Of a DNA stretch of 64,000 nt, positions 39,801 to 48,227 are shown piece after piece; position 1 is the first letter of the stretch, and each line of letters begins with the position of its first letter. This DNA comes from Thermococcus peptonophilus (GTDB taxonomy: Archaea; Methanobacteriota_B; Thermococci; Thermococcales; Thermococcaceae): the NCBI RefSeq assembly GCF_001592435.1, contig NZ_CP014750.1, positions 992,001 to 1,056,000 of the forward strand, written 5' to 3'. Under the pieces are notes generated by a model, which searched no databases, was not told where the DNA came from, and was given only the letters and a program-made list of their open reading frames with translations. The position numbers were made by a program, and so were the translations under genes.

Positions 39801-39827
39801 CTCTTTGATCTTCTCGCTCAAATCCAT
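36825..39827 (-). CDS. SNF2-type helicase with C-terminal DUF3883-like nuclease domain
   Basis: The 1000-residue protein is an SF2 helicase of the SNF2/RapA kind. Walker A is D-E-I-G-L-G-K-T (60-67), motif II D-E-V-H (157-160), motif III L-S-A-T-P-H-R-G-D; the second RecA domain has S-T-D-V-A-S-E-G-L-N-L-Q and Q-R-V-G-R-V-W-R. The last 120 residues resemble DUF3883: Y-D-I-R-V-V-E-P-S-G then Y-I-E-V-K-G (912-917), where D..E-x-K fits a PD-(D/E)xK nuclease site. It is last in a four-gene operon; its ATG overlaps the DUF3780 stop region by 10 bases with GGAGGTGG upstream. Role: the ATP-driven effector of an anti-virus system, by family and context. Confidence 0.88.
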   Translation of the reverse strand: MDLSEKIKEALLREVLIHNPALFYTSLRSPMGPPITPFKHQFQPLYHAMVTRPVRILIADEIGLGKTIQALAIARYLELRGEAKRILVLTPKILREQWKHEIRRVGGRPNVIRNGSEVERALRNTADHYTVVSIDLAKRSPHREKFLDIDWDLVIVDEVHNVTLGTQRYKFVKDLIKRRGKNLNVVFLSATPHRGDSKDYLARLALLDTTLTKDYQKLDKPAFYRKTRDTLVLRRTKKVVNELEGYEVFKKCYFGAVVVDISDVERAFFNELDHVLSEMLKNAEENSPVALLAVLVRKRASSSYEAAVKTLTKIAESANSGRRGSAQKVKEYVEKVFGLGYDEIELEDFDEIDDFVNRIIDEYAAFLDKRQVMALERILRLGEQIRDNDSKLKMVAEIAAYHIKQGEKVILFTEFKDTLDYLRRNLPKVLAEEHGLELGSNEISVLYGGMGSNEVDSEMEKFEKSGKLLISTDVASEGLNLQIASVVINYEAPWSPIKLEQRVGRVWRLSQTRETKAYTLFLAAETDLYVLENLYRKIMNITEAIGSGPRLGRPVFGKQMLEGDFEALWKEDAEGSGSLEEQPSEFELVVASIKRELSGYAGAIIRTLKNLRRNLERVIPADTSKQVREELQGILNPEEFELEHVNEVLRRYLTEVLDKRDVPDISRLLFGVVKNGLDDLEPVRIGVKGLDGVEHIYLVRVIDPESGSDLHRYPVLVRMRNGRWELLYGIKLLEHLVELFSREFVIMGRPKPNIENFTVTGQLMKLAREGLYSIHSKYRDYESAFTRGRLKRGRLFKNIKIEVGNVLMQVEGVSERAFNLMKYVPGEILDIYGLSEDDVEAPTGEYERLMERNFVPLEDILRSEKKAMEIIIELEKRRLENQYGPDGEWKVEDVSLHEHYDIRVVEPSGEKYIEVKGHKPLLLNAEITPAEYEFAVRHKDQYWIYIVANLGGKKPVILKIFRPFESDTQIYAVIDGKDVDITGTVGIDVKTKVRRVLKVI

Positions 39828-40348
39828 TCCACCTCCAGGAAGCGCCTTGCAAGATAATCAAGCTTTCTCCTGTTTTTGTACTTCCAATACGTGTTTCTGA
39901 ACCTGGAAGCCCAGAAACGCAGGGCCATCGGCTCCATTGAGAGCACGTAATCTTCAAGCTGTCCCCAGTCATTGGGATCTTTGAGGACTGACATGACAAC
40001 TCCATAAATCATGAGTCTCAGGTAGGCGTAGTCATCGCGCGTCTTAAGAACAATCCTCTTGCTTCCGCTGTACTCAAGCCGCTCCCTCTTTGACGGCGGA
40101 AGGTTCAGCCACTTGAGTAGGCTCTCATTGGCTTCCACCTTGAACCCCAGCTTCTTGGCAAAATTAAGAAATTCGGGAAGGTAAACCCTCGCCCGGGCCT
40201 CAACCTTCCCGGAAACCTTCTTTTGCTCTCCTTCCCCCGTCACATTGAACACAGGCATGAACTCCGCCAGCTTCTGCTCGCGGGTAACCGGCAGGAAAGC
40301 CTTCTTGATGTACTTAAGATTCACTTGGTACTCCACTGCTCCCTCCAT
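39818..40348 (-). CDS. DUF3780-type defence protein
   Basis: The 176-residue protein lies between the DUF499 ATPase and the helicase, the place held by DUF3780 in related defence clusters; the sequence (V-N-L-K-Y-I-K-K-A-F-L-P-V-T, R-A-R-V-Y-L-P-E-F-L-N-F-A-K-K-L-G, F-W-A-S-R-F-R-N-T-Y-W) agrees with my memory of that family but I cannot search it. It has no catalytic motif; a structural or DNA-binding part is possible. Its ATG shares one base with the DUF499 stop (TGATG), with GGAGGAG upstream. The R- and K-rich tail overlaps the helicase start. Confidence 0.7.
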   Translation of the reverse strand: MEGAVEYQVNLKYIKKAFLPVTREQKLAEFMPVFNVTGEGEQKKVSGKVEARARVYLPEFLNFAKKLGFKVEANESLLKWLNLPPSKRERLEYSGSKRIVLKTRDDYAYLRLMIYGVVMSVLKDPNDWGQLEDYVLSMEPMALRFWASRFRNTYWKYKNRRKLDYLARRFLEVEWI

Positions 40349-43300
40349 CAGCACTCCTCCTTCTCAAGCCTGAAGATCACCTTACCGTTCAGAGGCCTCA
40401 GCTTCTCAAAGAGTAGATCATCCAGTTTGACCTTTTCCTCAACGTGAAGGTTCGCATCGAGAATTGCCTTGCCTCCAAGGAACTCCTGCATCTCCTGGAG
40501 CAGGTAGGAGAGTACTTCCCTGTCAATGCCCTCGAAGCGGCCTTCCCAGAGTGGCTTTTCAATTCTCATGCTTCCGCTGAGAGTTCCCTTAATGCTCTCC
40601 GGAATCATGTTGAGGATTTCCAGACCTTCGATTTCAAGTATTGCAGTCAGGAGCATGCCCTTGTGCTCCTCCTTGAGAGTCTCGGTTTCGATTGTGCACT
40701 CCCCGAGTTGTGGAACGAGAGTAACGTCCGCGTACCTCTTCCTCTTATGGCTGTTCCCCTCGATCGTCGCCACAGTCTTCTTCTCCGGCATTATGAGTGT
40801 CCACGTGACCTCCACGGCCTTTCCGCCCTCAAGGTGCACCTCGTAGGAGTCGAGTTCGCCATGGCTTACTGAAAGCTCAACGTCGAAAGAGTCACGTCCA
40901 AGCGGTTTAATCTGCACCTTTACCTCAACGGGGGTCCCAGGCCTTGCCTTAACCTGGGGCATATCAATGCTGATCTCGAACTCTCCCTCGGTAATCTCAA
41001 TCTCTTCCCTTTTCTCCACGATGTAACCCCAGAGTACTGCATCAACGAACTCGTCCTTCACCCTGCACTCCCCGTTTTCCTCAACGATGCTCCTGAGCGG
41101 GATTCCAACGCTTGATGAAGGCGGATAAACTTCATACCACGTCTTTATGCGGTAATCCTTGTCTCCCTTTGGCACGATTATGTCCTTCTCGTTCTTGAGT
41201 AGATTGCAGACCTGCCTGTGGAGGGCGACCTCCCTCGGCAGAATGAGGTCCCTGGGCTTAACAGCGCTCGGTGGGTTTCCTTCCTCCTCAACATCCGGAA
41301 CTTCCGTGTAAACCTTCTTGAAGAAAACCTCTCCATCTCTCTCCAGACCGATCTTGAGATCGAGGATGGCTCTCTTTATTGCATCGGTGAGGTGCCTGTC
41401 CTCAATCATGGGCAGGCGGGTGTTCATGCGGATTATTGAGATGACCTCCGAGACGGAGTAGCCTTCGGGCCTCAGAATGTTAATACCAACGTCTTTGAGG
41501 AGGTCAACGAGCCAGTCGAAGTCGAACTCGTCCACAATCTTGCCGTTGCCCACGAGGGCGGAGTAAACGTTTTCGACAACCGACTTTGAGCTGGACTGCG
41601 CTGTCACGATGCGAACCTCGTCGTTCTCTGGATATGCAACCTTCCTGAAGGAGCTGACAATTTGGGACTCAAGGTCTTCAAGGGACTTTGACCTTATGTC
41701 ATTGACCATCTGCATCTGAATCTTAACGACTTCCTCACCGAACTTTCCGTATTTGACTTTGATATCATGGAGCACTTCATCACAGGCCATCACCTTTGCC
41801 GTCGTCTCAAGGAGATGTCTGAAACTGCCCTCCTCGGGGTAACATACCACGACGGTGTCCCGGTAGGTTCTCGTTCCGGTTCCGTAGAAGTAGATGATCC
41901 TCCTGAGCGTCCTCTCATCAACGTCTTCCCTCACGAGAACCTGGAGCTTGTAGTCGGGGGTGTCATGGAACTCCTGAGGGTCCTTCGTCACGAGAATATA
42001 ATTCTCCTTGAAGAATGTGACATGGTCTTCAATTTTGGCACCCCTGCCCCTCGTCGACGTGAGGCTCTTCCTTTCCTTGATCATCCTGTTTGAGTACTTA
42101 ACAAGCTCGTTCCAGACTTCACCGATCCTCATCTCAAGGAGTTCCTTCGCCTTGCTCTCGACCATCTGGGAGACGTTGGCAACGCGCCAGAACCAGAACG
42201 TCCCCTCCTTCTTGTTGAGGTAAACGAAGCGGACGCTTCCCTTAATCTCCTCCACCGTGTCCCTGATATCCGTTGGGAGCCACCTCTCGGCATCGAAGAG
42301 GTTCGGCTCGTAAACCCCGCGAGCGATTGACTCAGCAGTTGGAAAGCCCGGCAACGGCACCGGCGAGTCAAAGGGATACGTCTTGAGGAAGACGTATTTC
42401 AGAATTATCTCAGCCAACTTCGGGTTCTGGAAGTCCTTAAACTTGGCACCCTCAAGGTCGGTATCAACGATCGTGGCGTAGTCCATGAACGTCTCGTTCT
42501 TGCCAAAGAACATTCCCCGTATCTTCTCGTTCTTGAGGTTGAGGTGGTAGGGCATTATCATCGAGGGGGCGAAGCCGGTCTCGCTGTACTTCATCACCAG
42601 TTCCCTGACGACGATTCTCGTGATCCTGAGCATGTCCCTCGTCCTCTGCAAACCGGTCCTCTCGATTATCGTCCGGAGGACATCAACGTACTCCGGGTGG
42701 AATGGGTAGTTCTTCCTCAGCTCTTCCTCAAAGTGGGGAGCATGGCCGAAAACATCAGTGTTGCTTATCTCAGTCCTTATCTTCCCGAGAATCTTTGCCC
42801 TTTCGTTCTCATCAACACTCTTGAAAATCCTCTTCTTGAGAACCTCCACGAGCTCGTTGCTGGCTCCGGAGGTCCTCAATGGGGAGTAAAGCTCAGAACC
42901 GCCAACCCTCGTGACGGCACTCCAAATCGCAAGGACGACCTCCCTGTTGTATTCGCCCTCAACCTCAAAGGCCCCTTCCTTCTTCTCCATTGGAAGGGTC
43001 ATGACCATTGCACTTGACGAGCCGAGAAGGGCCGTGGAGAGCCTGTCGAAGAAGTTGTCAACGTTCTTCGCATAACGCCTGTCGTCCTCGCTTCCGGAAT
43101 TGTAAAGGTTGTCGAAGTAGTCCGCGATCTCATCCACGAGGAGAAGAACCCTCTCGCCCCGGAAGAGCTCCCTCAACGTGTCAACTTCCGGGACGGTGGC
43201 GTTCTGGTCGTCGCGCTCAACGATGTAGTATCTCCCAAGGGCATGGGCAATGTAGCCCCAGACCGTCTTCACGCTGTAAGGGCCGACCTCAAGGGGCTTG

Positions 43301-43734
43301 CTCGGCTGGCCGAGCCTTCCCTTACCGTAAACCGGGACAACCTTAACTCCACCGAGGGCTTTTATCCTCTCGGCAAGCTTCTTCATCTTCGCCTGCTTCT
43401 CCGGGTCATGGCCCCTGAGGACTTCGGGGTCGAGTAGTGCATCGGGGTCCTTGAAGGCGTGATAAACCGTGAGGAGTGTGTGGGTCTTACCGCCGCCGAA
43501 GAGGGAGTAAATGAGGAAGATGTTGTGCCTTTCACCGCCTTCAAACGTCTCCACGAGCCTGTTCAGGATTTCAAGCATCGAGTCCGTGAAGTAAGTCCTC
43601 CTGAAGAACTCTCTGGAGTCGGTGTAAATCTCGGGAGCGTTTCCACTCACGATGTCACCGAGCTCCGGCGCAACCTGCATGTCAAGGTTCTCATCCATCA
43701 CATCGTCCCAGATTTCAAAGGAACCAAGCCTCAT
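40348..43734 (-). CDS. DUF499 AAA+-type ATPase (BrxC/PglY-like)
   Basis: The 1128-residue protein has an N-terminal P-loop ATPase: Walker A G-G-G-K-T-H-T (80-86) and Walker B V-L-L-L-V-D-E-I-A-D (196-205), as in the DUF499 family related to BrxC/PglY of BREX systems. The middle is mostly helical; the last 250 residues contain beta-rich segments (E-F-E-I-S-I-D-M-P-Q-V-K-A-R-P-G-T-P-V-E-V). A long hydrophilic region near 520-640 carries R/K clusters. The ATG overlaps the methyltransferase stop as ATGA. In BREX such ATPases are needed for both modification and exclusion; the exact task here is inference. Confidence 0.87.
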   Translation of the reverse strand: MRLGSFEIWDDVMDENLDMQVAPELGDIVSGNAPEIYTDSREFFRRTYFTDSMLEILNRLVETFEGGERHNIFLIYSLFGGGKTHTLLTVYHAFKDPDALLDPEVLRGHDPEKQAKMKKLAERIKALGGVKVVPVYGKGRLGQPSKPLEVGPYSVKTVWGYIAHALGRYYIVERDDQNATVPEVDTLRELFRGERVLLLVDEIADYFDNLYNSGSEDDRRYAKNVDNFFDRLSTALLGSSSAMVMTLPMEKKEGAFEVEGEYNREVVLAIWSAVTRVGGSELYSPLRTSGASNELVEVLKKRIFKSVDENERAKILGKIRTEISNTDVFGHAPHFEEELRKNYPFHPEYVDVLRTIIERTGLQRTRDMLRITRIVVRELVMKYSETGFAPSMIMPYHLNLKNEKIRGMFFGKNETFMDYATIVDTDLEGAKFKDFQNPKLAEIILKYVFLKTYPFDSPVPLPGFPTAESIARGVYEPNLFDAERWLPTDIRDTVEEIKGSVRFVYLNKKEGTFWFWRVANVSQMVESKAKELLEMRIGEVWNELVKYSNRMIKERKSLTSTRGRGAKIEDHVTFFKENYILVTKDPQEFHDTPDYKLQVLVREDVDERTLRRIIYFYGTGTRTYRDTVVVCYPEEGSFRHLLETTAKVMACDEVLHDIKVKYGKFGEEVVKIQMQMVNDIRSKSLEDLESQIVSSFRKVAYPENDEVRIVTAQSSSKSVVENVYSALVGNGKIVDEFDFDWLVDLLKDVGINILRPEGYSVSEVISIIRMNTRLPMIEDRHLTDAIKRAILDLKIGLERDGEVFFKKVYTEVPDVEEEGNPPSAVKPRDLILPREVALHRQVCNLLKNEKDIIVPKGDKDYRIKTWYEVYPPSSSVGIPLRSIVEENGECRVKDEFVDAVLWGYIVEKREEIEITEGEFEISIDMPQVKARPGTPVEVKVQIKPLGRDSFDVELSVSHGELDSYEVHLEGGKAVEVTWTLIMPEKKTVATIEGNSHKRKRYADVTLVPQLGECTIETETLKEEHKGMLLTAILEIEGLEILNMIPESIKGTLSGSMRIEKPLWEGRFEGIDREVLSYLLQEMQEFLGGKAILDANLHVEEKVKLDDLLFEKLRPLNGKVIFRLEKEEC

Positions 43735-46700
43735 AACATTCCACCCCCAACGCTCCTCAGGAGCCTCCTCATGAGGAGAACCTCAAAGTGACCGTCCTTC
43801 TCAAGCTCGGCCTCAATCTTTCTCTCGTCAGCCTTCGCCTTCCCCCCAAGGGGCGTGAGAATCTGCCCGTAAACGGCCGCGTAGTAGTCGGAGATGAGCT
43901 TCGCCATCGTGAGGGCCTCCTCCACCTCGACGGCCCACCTCTTCCTGAGCCTCTCGATTTCCTCTTCGACCTTCGATCTTCCGAGGAGGGCGTAGTACTC
44001 AAGGAGCTGAAGAACGTCAATGCTGTTCCTCGGCTCTGGCTCCAGCGGGTTGAGGCCCTTCGCATAAAGGAACTTCTGGAACTCCTTTGGATCGAGGGCC
44101 TTCTTTCCAAGGGTGTCAACGCCGTAAAGCGTGAACTCCTTCTTGCTCTTTGAACCGGTCTCCTTCAGAACCCCAGCCTTCTTCAGCTCCTCCGGGCGGG
44201 TGAATGTGGCCAGGTTGAGAAGGATAATGTCATTGGCACTGAGCGTCCTGTTGCCGAAGAGAACCTTGTAGGCCGTGTAAAACACTCCCTCGTGTGAGTT
44301 CACGGTCTTTCCACCCTCAACCTCTGCAATTGCCTCAATAATGCCCCTTATGGTAGCTGGATAAACGTGGTCGTTGAGGACCCCCTTCGTTGAAAGTGGA
44401 CCCTTCGGCGAGAGGACTTCCGAGTATTTTGTAACATCCTCAAGCACAGCGGCCATGACGCCGTAGAGCAGGTCGAGGCCGTTGTAGCCGTACTTGATGA
44501 ACTCTTTTGCTGAGGCCTTCGCCTTCTCTTCCATCTCCCTCTTGAGGGTTGAGAGCTGGACGGGCTTCCTTTCTCCTGGGAGCTTCCTCCAGACGGCGAC
44601 GATTGAGGTGTCGAGGCTCAGCTTTCCTCTGCTTACAATGCTCGTCTCGGACTCGGTGTTAACCGGTATCGCCCTCGTTATCTGGAGCTTCGCCCTTCTC
44701 CAGCCAGCCTCGATGAGGTTCGCCCAGCTCTCCGGGTCGGTGTGGGCGTAGTAGGTGACGAGAATTCCATCATCCTTGAGATGTTCTCTCATGGCCACGA
44801 AGGCCTGGCTGAAGAGGTTCTCGAAGTGCTGGACAGCTTTCTCCTTTTTGTTTTCTTCATCCATAAAACGGCCTGGGTTTGTTGAAACCTCCTTCTTCGC
44901 GAACTCCCCCCACTGCGTCTTTATTTCGACCCACTTGGGGCCAATCTTCTTGAAGAACGCCCTCCTGTGGAACCTCGGGACGAGTTTGCCGTTCTCGACG
45001 TCGCTCAAAGCCCTCTTGAGCCAGACGTAGTAGAAGTCGGAAAGCTCCGTGTAGGGAACATCGTCAGCATAGGGTGGGTCGGTTACAATGACGTCGAACT
45101 TCTCGCCGAGGTTGAGCGAAGTTGCATCACCCTGGAGGACTTTGATGGAGTTGTCAGTGAAGTCCGCGAGGGTTTTCTGGGAGGAGGAAATGATTGAGGT
45201 GAGATAAGCAAGTCCCCTCAATATTGCAGGAAGTGTTTTAGTTACTCCTCCAAAATTACCAAACCATGGACTTTCCGTCCAATTCCAATTCATTGCGATT
45301 CCACGGGTGGACATTGTTTCTCCAATTTTCCACCAAGTGGAATCCCAACGAGTAACAACTGAATTGTAGTATGCGTATTTCAACATCGCCATGCTCAAAT
45401 ACGTCGTCACGGCCTCCGCGTACTCAAAGGCCCTCTCCTTACTCCAGCCCTCAGCAATCTTCTCCTCCTCGACCTTTTTGCCCACTTCCCTTATCAACCT
45501 TACAATCTTGACGAGGGTGAGGAGCTGGCGGGGGTTGAAATGTTTATCCCAAGTGGTAAGGCCCCAAGTTATTGTTTTTATGTCACCACCCATTCCCTTT
45601 GAACCCCAAGGAGCTACTGGTTCAGTCGGCACATCGGGGTCTCTCTTCTCAAGCATCTCCTTGACCTTCTCCTTCGCCTTCCAGAGCTTCTCGTTGTCTT
45701 CCTTTGTTGCAGGCTCGAAGGCCAAATCCTTATCCTTGACCTTCACCTTCACGAGCAGTCTCTGGCGAGCAAAGCGCTCGTCGCCCTCGTGGTACTTCCT
45801 CAGCGCGAACTTCACATAAAACTCGTTGTTGCCCTTAACCCTCTCCGTGTAGTGTCTTCCCTCCTCGTCGGCGTACTTGATCACGTTGCCGCAGGCAAGG
45901 CAGGTGAGCTGGCTCTTCCTGCTCTCGATGTTCGCGGAGGGAACCTTAAAGACTACTTCGTTCCCGCTTATCCTCACGTCGTCTTCCTTCAGCTTTCCGG
46001 CCCTTATCGCCTCCTCGACCTTCCTCACGTAGGCCTCGCCTTCAAAGGTAATCTCACCGTTCTTGGTGTCCACCTTCGCCTTCGAAACATCCCCAAGGAT
46101 TTCGTTGAGGTCAATCACCCTTATCTCGACCTCATCGCCGTTCCTTTCGGGCTTCATGTAGGCGAGCCGCTTGTAGCCCTTGCCGTCCTTAACGCGGGCG
46201 AGCCAGTAGTTGCCGATTGCCGGGGTCCACCGTCCACAGTGGGGGCACTTCACCTCCCAGGTGCCGATGTAAACGGCGACATCATCATCGTAAAGCTCCC
46301 TGATTTCGGGGTCGTTCTTGAGCTGCTCGGTTATCCAGTTGCTCCACCTCTCAACGTCCTTCACGAGGGGCTTCCCGAACTTCTTCGGGTAGTCGAGGAC
46401 GGCCTTGAGGAAGACGTAGGTAGTGGGCAGAAGCTCAACGGCGGTAACGTCCAATCCAAGGCGGAGGCCTTCGAGGGGTATTGAACCGAACCCGGCAAAC
46501 GGGTCGAGGAGCTTTTTGCCCCTGAAGTACTTCTCCCACTCTGGCGGAATCTTTGGATTAACGCGATGGGGAGTCTTTTCATTCAATCCGATCATGGTTT
46601 TGAAGCGGTTTTCATCAATATCCTCGGGCAGAAGCGCTCCGGCGATGACTGCCCTCGCTCCGATGAGGGGCTTCCTCGTCCAGTAGAAGACCATCTCCCA

Positions 46701-46793
46701 GTACGGGGGCCTTGCGGGACCTTTTTCTTTTGAACTCTTCAAATTAACCTCCCAGATTGGGAACCTGGGGCTTTCGATAAATCTCCTCTCCAT
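43731..46793 (-). CDS. DUF1156 adenine-specific DNA methyltransferase with Zn ribbons
   Basis: The 1020-residue protein starts M-E-R-R-F-I-E-S-P-R-F-P-I-W-E-V-N, the DUF1156 entry. The SAM-binding motif is D-P-F-A-G-F-G-S (97-104); the catalytic T-D-P-P-Y is at 571-575, so the methylase motifs are about 470 residues apart, in gamma/beta-like circular order. Between them lie C-P-H-C (183-186) and C-L-A-C (298-301), which suit a zinc ribbon. D-P-P-Y with N6-adenine specificity is typical of this group. An in-frame ATG 64 codons upstream (46985) would add a hydrophobic stretch and has no ribosome-binding site, so I prefer 46793. It is first in the operon and presumably marks self DNA. Confidence 0.9.
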   Translation of the reverse strand: MERRFIESPRFPIWEVNLKSSKEKGPARPPYWEMVFYWTRKPLIGARAVIAGALLPEDIDENRFKTMIGLNEKTPHRVNPKIPPEWEKYFRGKKLLDPFAGFGSIPLEGLRLGLDVTAVELLPTTYVFLKAVLDYPKKFGKPLVKDVERWSNWITEQLKNDPEIRELYDDDVAVYIGTWEVKCPHCGRWTPAIGNYWLARVKDGKGYKRLAYMKPERNGDEVEIRVIDLNEILGDVSKAKVDTKNGEITFEGEAYVRKVEEAIRAGKLKEDDVRISGNEVVFKVPSANIESRKSQLTCLACGNVIKYADEEGRHYTERVKGNNEFYVKFALRKYHEGDERFARQRLLVKVKVKDKDLAFEPATKEDNEKLWKAKEKVKEMLEKRDPDVPTEPVAPWGSKGMGGDIKTITWGLTTWDKHFNPRQLLTLVKIVRLIREVGKKVEEEKIAEGWSKERAFEYAEAVTTYLSMAMLKYAYYNSVVTRWDSTWWKIGETMSTRGIAMNWNWTESPWFGNFGGVTKTLPAILRGLAYLTSIISSSQKTLADFTDNSIKVLQGDATSLNLGEKFDVIVTDPPYADDVPYTELSDFYYVWLKRALSDVENGKLVPRFHRRAFFKKIGPKWVEIKTQWGEFAKKEVSTNPGRFMDEENKKEKAVQHFENLFSQAFVAMREHLKDDGILVTYYAHTDPESWANLIEAGWRRAKLQITRAIPVNTESETSIVSRGKLSLDTSIVAVWRKLPGERKPVQLSTLKREMEEKAKASAKEFIKYGYNGLDLLYGVMAAVLEDVTKYSEVLSPKGPLSTKGVLNDHVYPATIRGIIEAIAEVEGGKTVNSHEGVFYTAYKVLFGNRTLSANDIILLNLATFTRPEELKKAGVLKETGSKSKKEFTLYGVDTLGKKALDPKEFQKFLYAKGLNPLEPEPRNSIDVLQLLEYYALLGRSKVEEEIERLRKRWAVEVEEALTMAKLISDYYAAVYGQILTPLGGKAKADERKIEAELEKDGHFEVLLMRRLLRSVGGGML

Positions 46794-47039
46794 GTTGGTC
46801 ACACCCTTGGTGTTTAACACGGCCCGCAATAAATACCTTTTGATGATGGGCGATACATGGTGTAACGACCGAGGTCCAGCATAAAATTCATGAGGCGAAA
46901 TGCTTATTAAGGAAAGTGGCAGAGATAACATTGGTAATATTAACAACATTAACAAAACAAACTCTCTCGCCTGTTCCCCGTTCATGACCCCGGGATGGGG
47001 TGTGAAGGGGCGGCGGAGCAGGCGGTCTCTGGCGTCTTT

Positions 47040-47600
47040 TTAATGTTTTCTACCTCTTTGTCGCCGTTCTTTGTCAATGGCGCGTTTTTTGAGGTGAAGA
47101 TAATTGTCCGCGATCATTATAAGAGTTCTTCTTCTTTTCTCAAGTTTAAGCTTTGAGAAAATGTCATCTTCTTTGCGTACGTCCCCTTCCTGTTTTGCCT
47201 TTATTAATTCTCGCTTAAGCTTCCGAATGCGATTTTTTATGTCCCCCTCTTTGACAAGGGATATCTGAACATCCAGAAATCTGTCTCGCACTGCACTCCA
47301 AAGTCCATCATCCACGATGAGCTCGAGTCCCCACTTTGCGAGATATTCAACGTCCTCCCAGAAGTATTTATCAACTTTCACATAATACTTCACTTCAAGA
47401 GGATACTTTCTTTGAACTTTTTCGAGAGTTGGTTTGAAGTACTCCTTAAGATACTTCTCTCTGTCACCTTCAAGCTCTTTTACATGTTTGATCCCAGAAA
47501 ATTCATCTGTAACTCTCTCAAAATATTCGTAGGGAACACTTACAAGTGCAACTGCCCCAACTTCTTTGTCAATGGCGATTATCAGCGCCTCTTGTTTCAC
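47040..47600 (-). CDS. Hypothetical protein, 186 aa, basic coiled C terminus
   Basis: GTG 47600, preceded by GGTGG, starts a protein whose first 100 residues look alpha/beta (L-I-I-A-I-D-K-E-V-G-A-V-A-L-V-S-V-P-Y-E-Y-F) and whose last 70 are strongly basic and helical (N-R-I-R-K-L-K-R-E-L-I-K-A-K-Q and R-A-I-D-K-E-R-R-Q-R-G-R-K-H). The start with a lone aspartate after a beta strand recalls RNase H-like folds, but I cannot support an assignment. It is divergent from the DUF365 gene and upstream of the methyltransferase on the same strand, with a 246-base gap that holds a TATA-like element but no gene. Confidence 0.5.
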   Translation of the reverse strand: MKQEALIIAIDKEVGAVALVSVPYEYFERVTDEFSGIKHVKELEGDREKYLKEYFKPTLEKVQRKYPLEVKYYVKVDKYFWEDVEYLAKWGLELIVDDGLWSAVRDRFLDVQISLVKEGDIKNRIRKLKRELIKAKQEGDVRKEDDIFSKLKLEKRRRTLIMIADNYLHLKKRAIDKERRQRGRKH

Positions 47601-47691
47601 GCCACAACCCACCAGGTTTAATGAAGTCCTCCTTAAACTCTGGAGCAAATGTGTTTTAAAGATTACAATCCACATTCCATTGGTGAAGCAC

Positions 47692-48138
47692 ATGGAAGAG
47701 AAAATCGTTGGTGTTACATTCCCTGTCCCGAAGTGGTTCCTTGACAGGATTCTTGAAGGGGGCAAAACAGTCTTCGTCAAGCCTTCGACGCTGAGAGTTC
47801 AGCCGGGCATGAAGGTCGTCTTTTACGCCTCCAGGGAAGGCCAGGCCTGGCTCGGGGAGGGCGAGGTTGAGGCGATTGAGCAGTTCACGAACGTGGAGGA
47901 CATCATCAGGAAGTATGGAGATGAGCTTTTCCTCACTCCAAAGGAGCTCAGGCAGTATGAGAAGGAGCGTGAGAGGTGGCACTCTCGCGGGAGAAGGCCG
48001 AGGCCCTGGATGGTTCTCAAGCTGAAGAACGTGCGGAAGTATCCGAAGCCGGTCAAGCCGCCGAGGTTCATCGCCGTCTCTGGAAGGTACGTCAAGGAGA
48101 AGGAGTACAGGGAAATTCTGAGGAAGGCAGGCCTTTGA
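47692..48138 (+). CDS. DUF365 protein (ASCH/PUA-like)
   Basis: The 148-residue protein starts I-V-G-V-T-F-P-V-P-K-W-F-L-D-R-I-L-E-G-G-K-T-V-F-V-K-P and has G-M-K-V-V-F-Y-A-S-R-E-G-Q-A-W-L-G-E-G-E-V, the ASCH/PUA-like barrel of the archaeal DUF365 family. The end reads W-M-V-L-K-L-K-N-V-R-K-Y-P-K-P. RNA or modified-nucleotide binding is probable from the fold; no activity is known. The ATG follows GGTGAAG. An upstream in-frame start at 47566 would overlap the divergent gene and is unlikely. It is an ordinary archaeal family, so it may be part of the original chromosome inside the island. Confidence 0.75.
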   Translation: MEEKIVGVTFPVPKWFLDRILEGGKTVFVKPSTLRVQPGMKVVFYASREGQAWLGEGEVEAIEQFTNVEDIIRKYGDELFLTPKELRQYEKERERWHSRGRRPRPWMVLKLKNVRKYPKPVKPPRFIAVSGRYVKEKEYREILRKAGL

Positions 48139-48227
48139 AAGGTCATGGTTTTAACAATATCAATTCAAAAAATTTAAATCGGGGATTAAAAGATTGCATT
48201 AATGTGCCAGTATTGCGGGGGAAGGAG

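Noticed and set aside
43769-46582. Several long frames on either strand within the DUF1156 gene
   Set aside because: They are opposite or shifted shadows in a gene with strong G/C third-position bias; they have no ribosome-binding sites.
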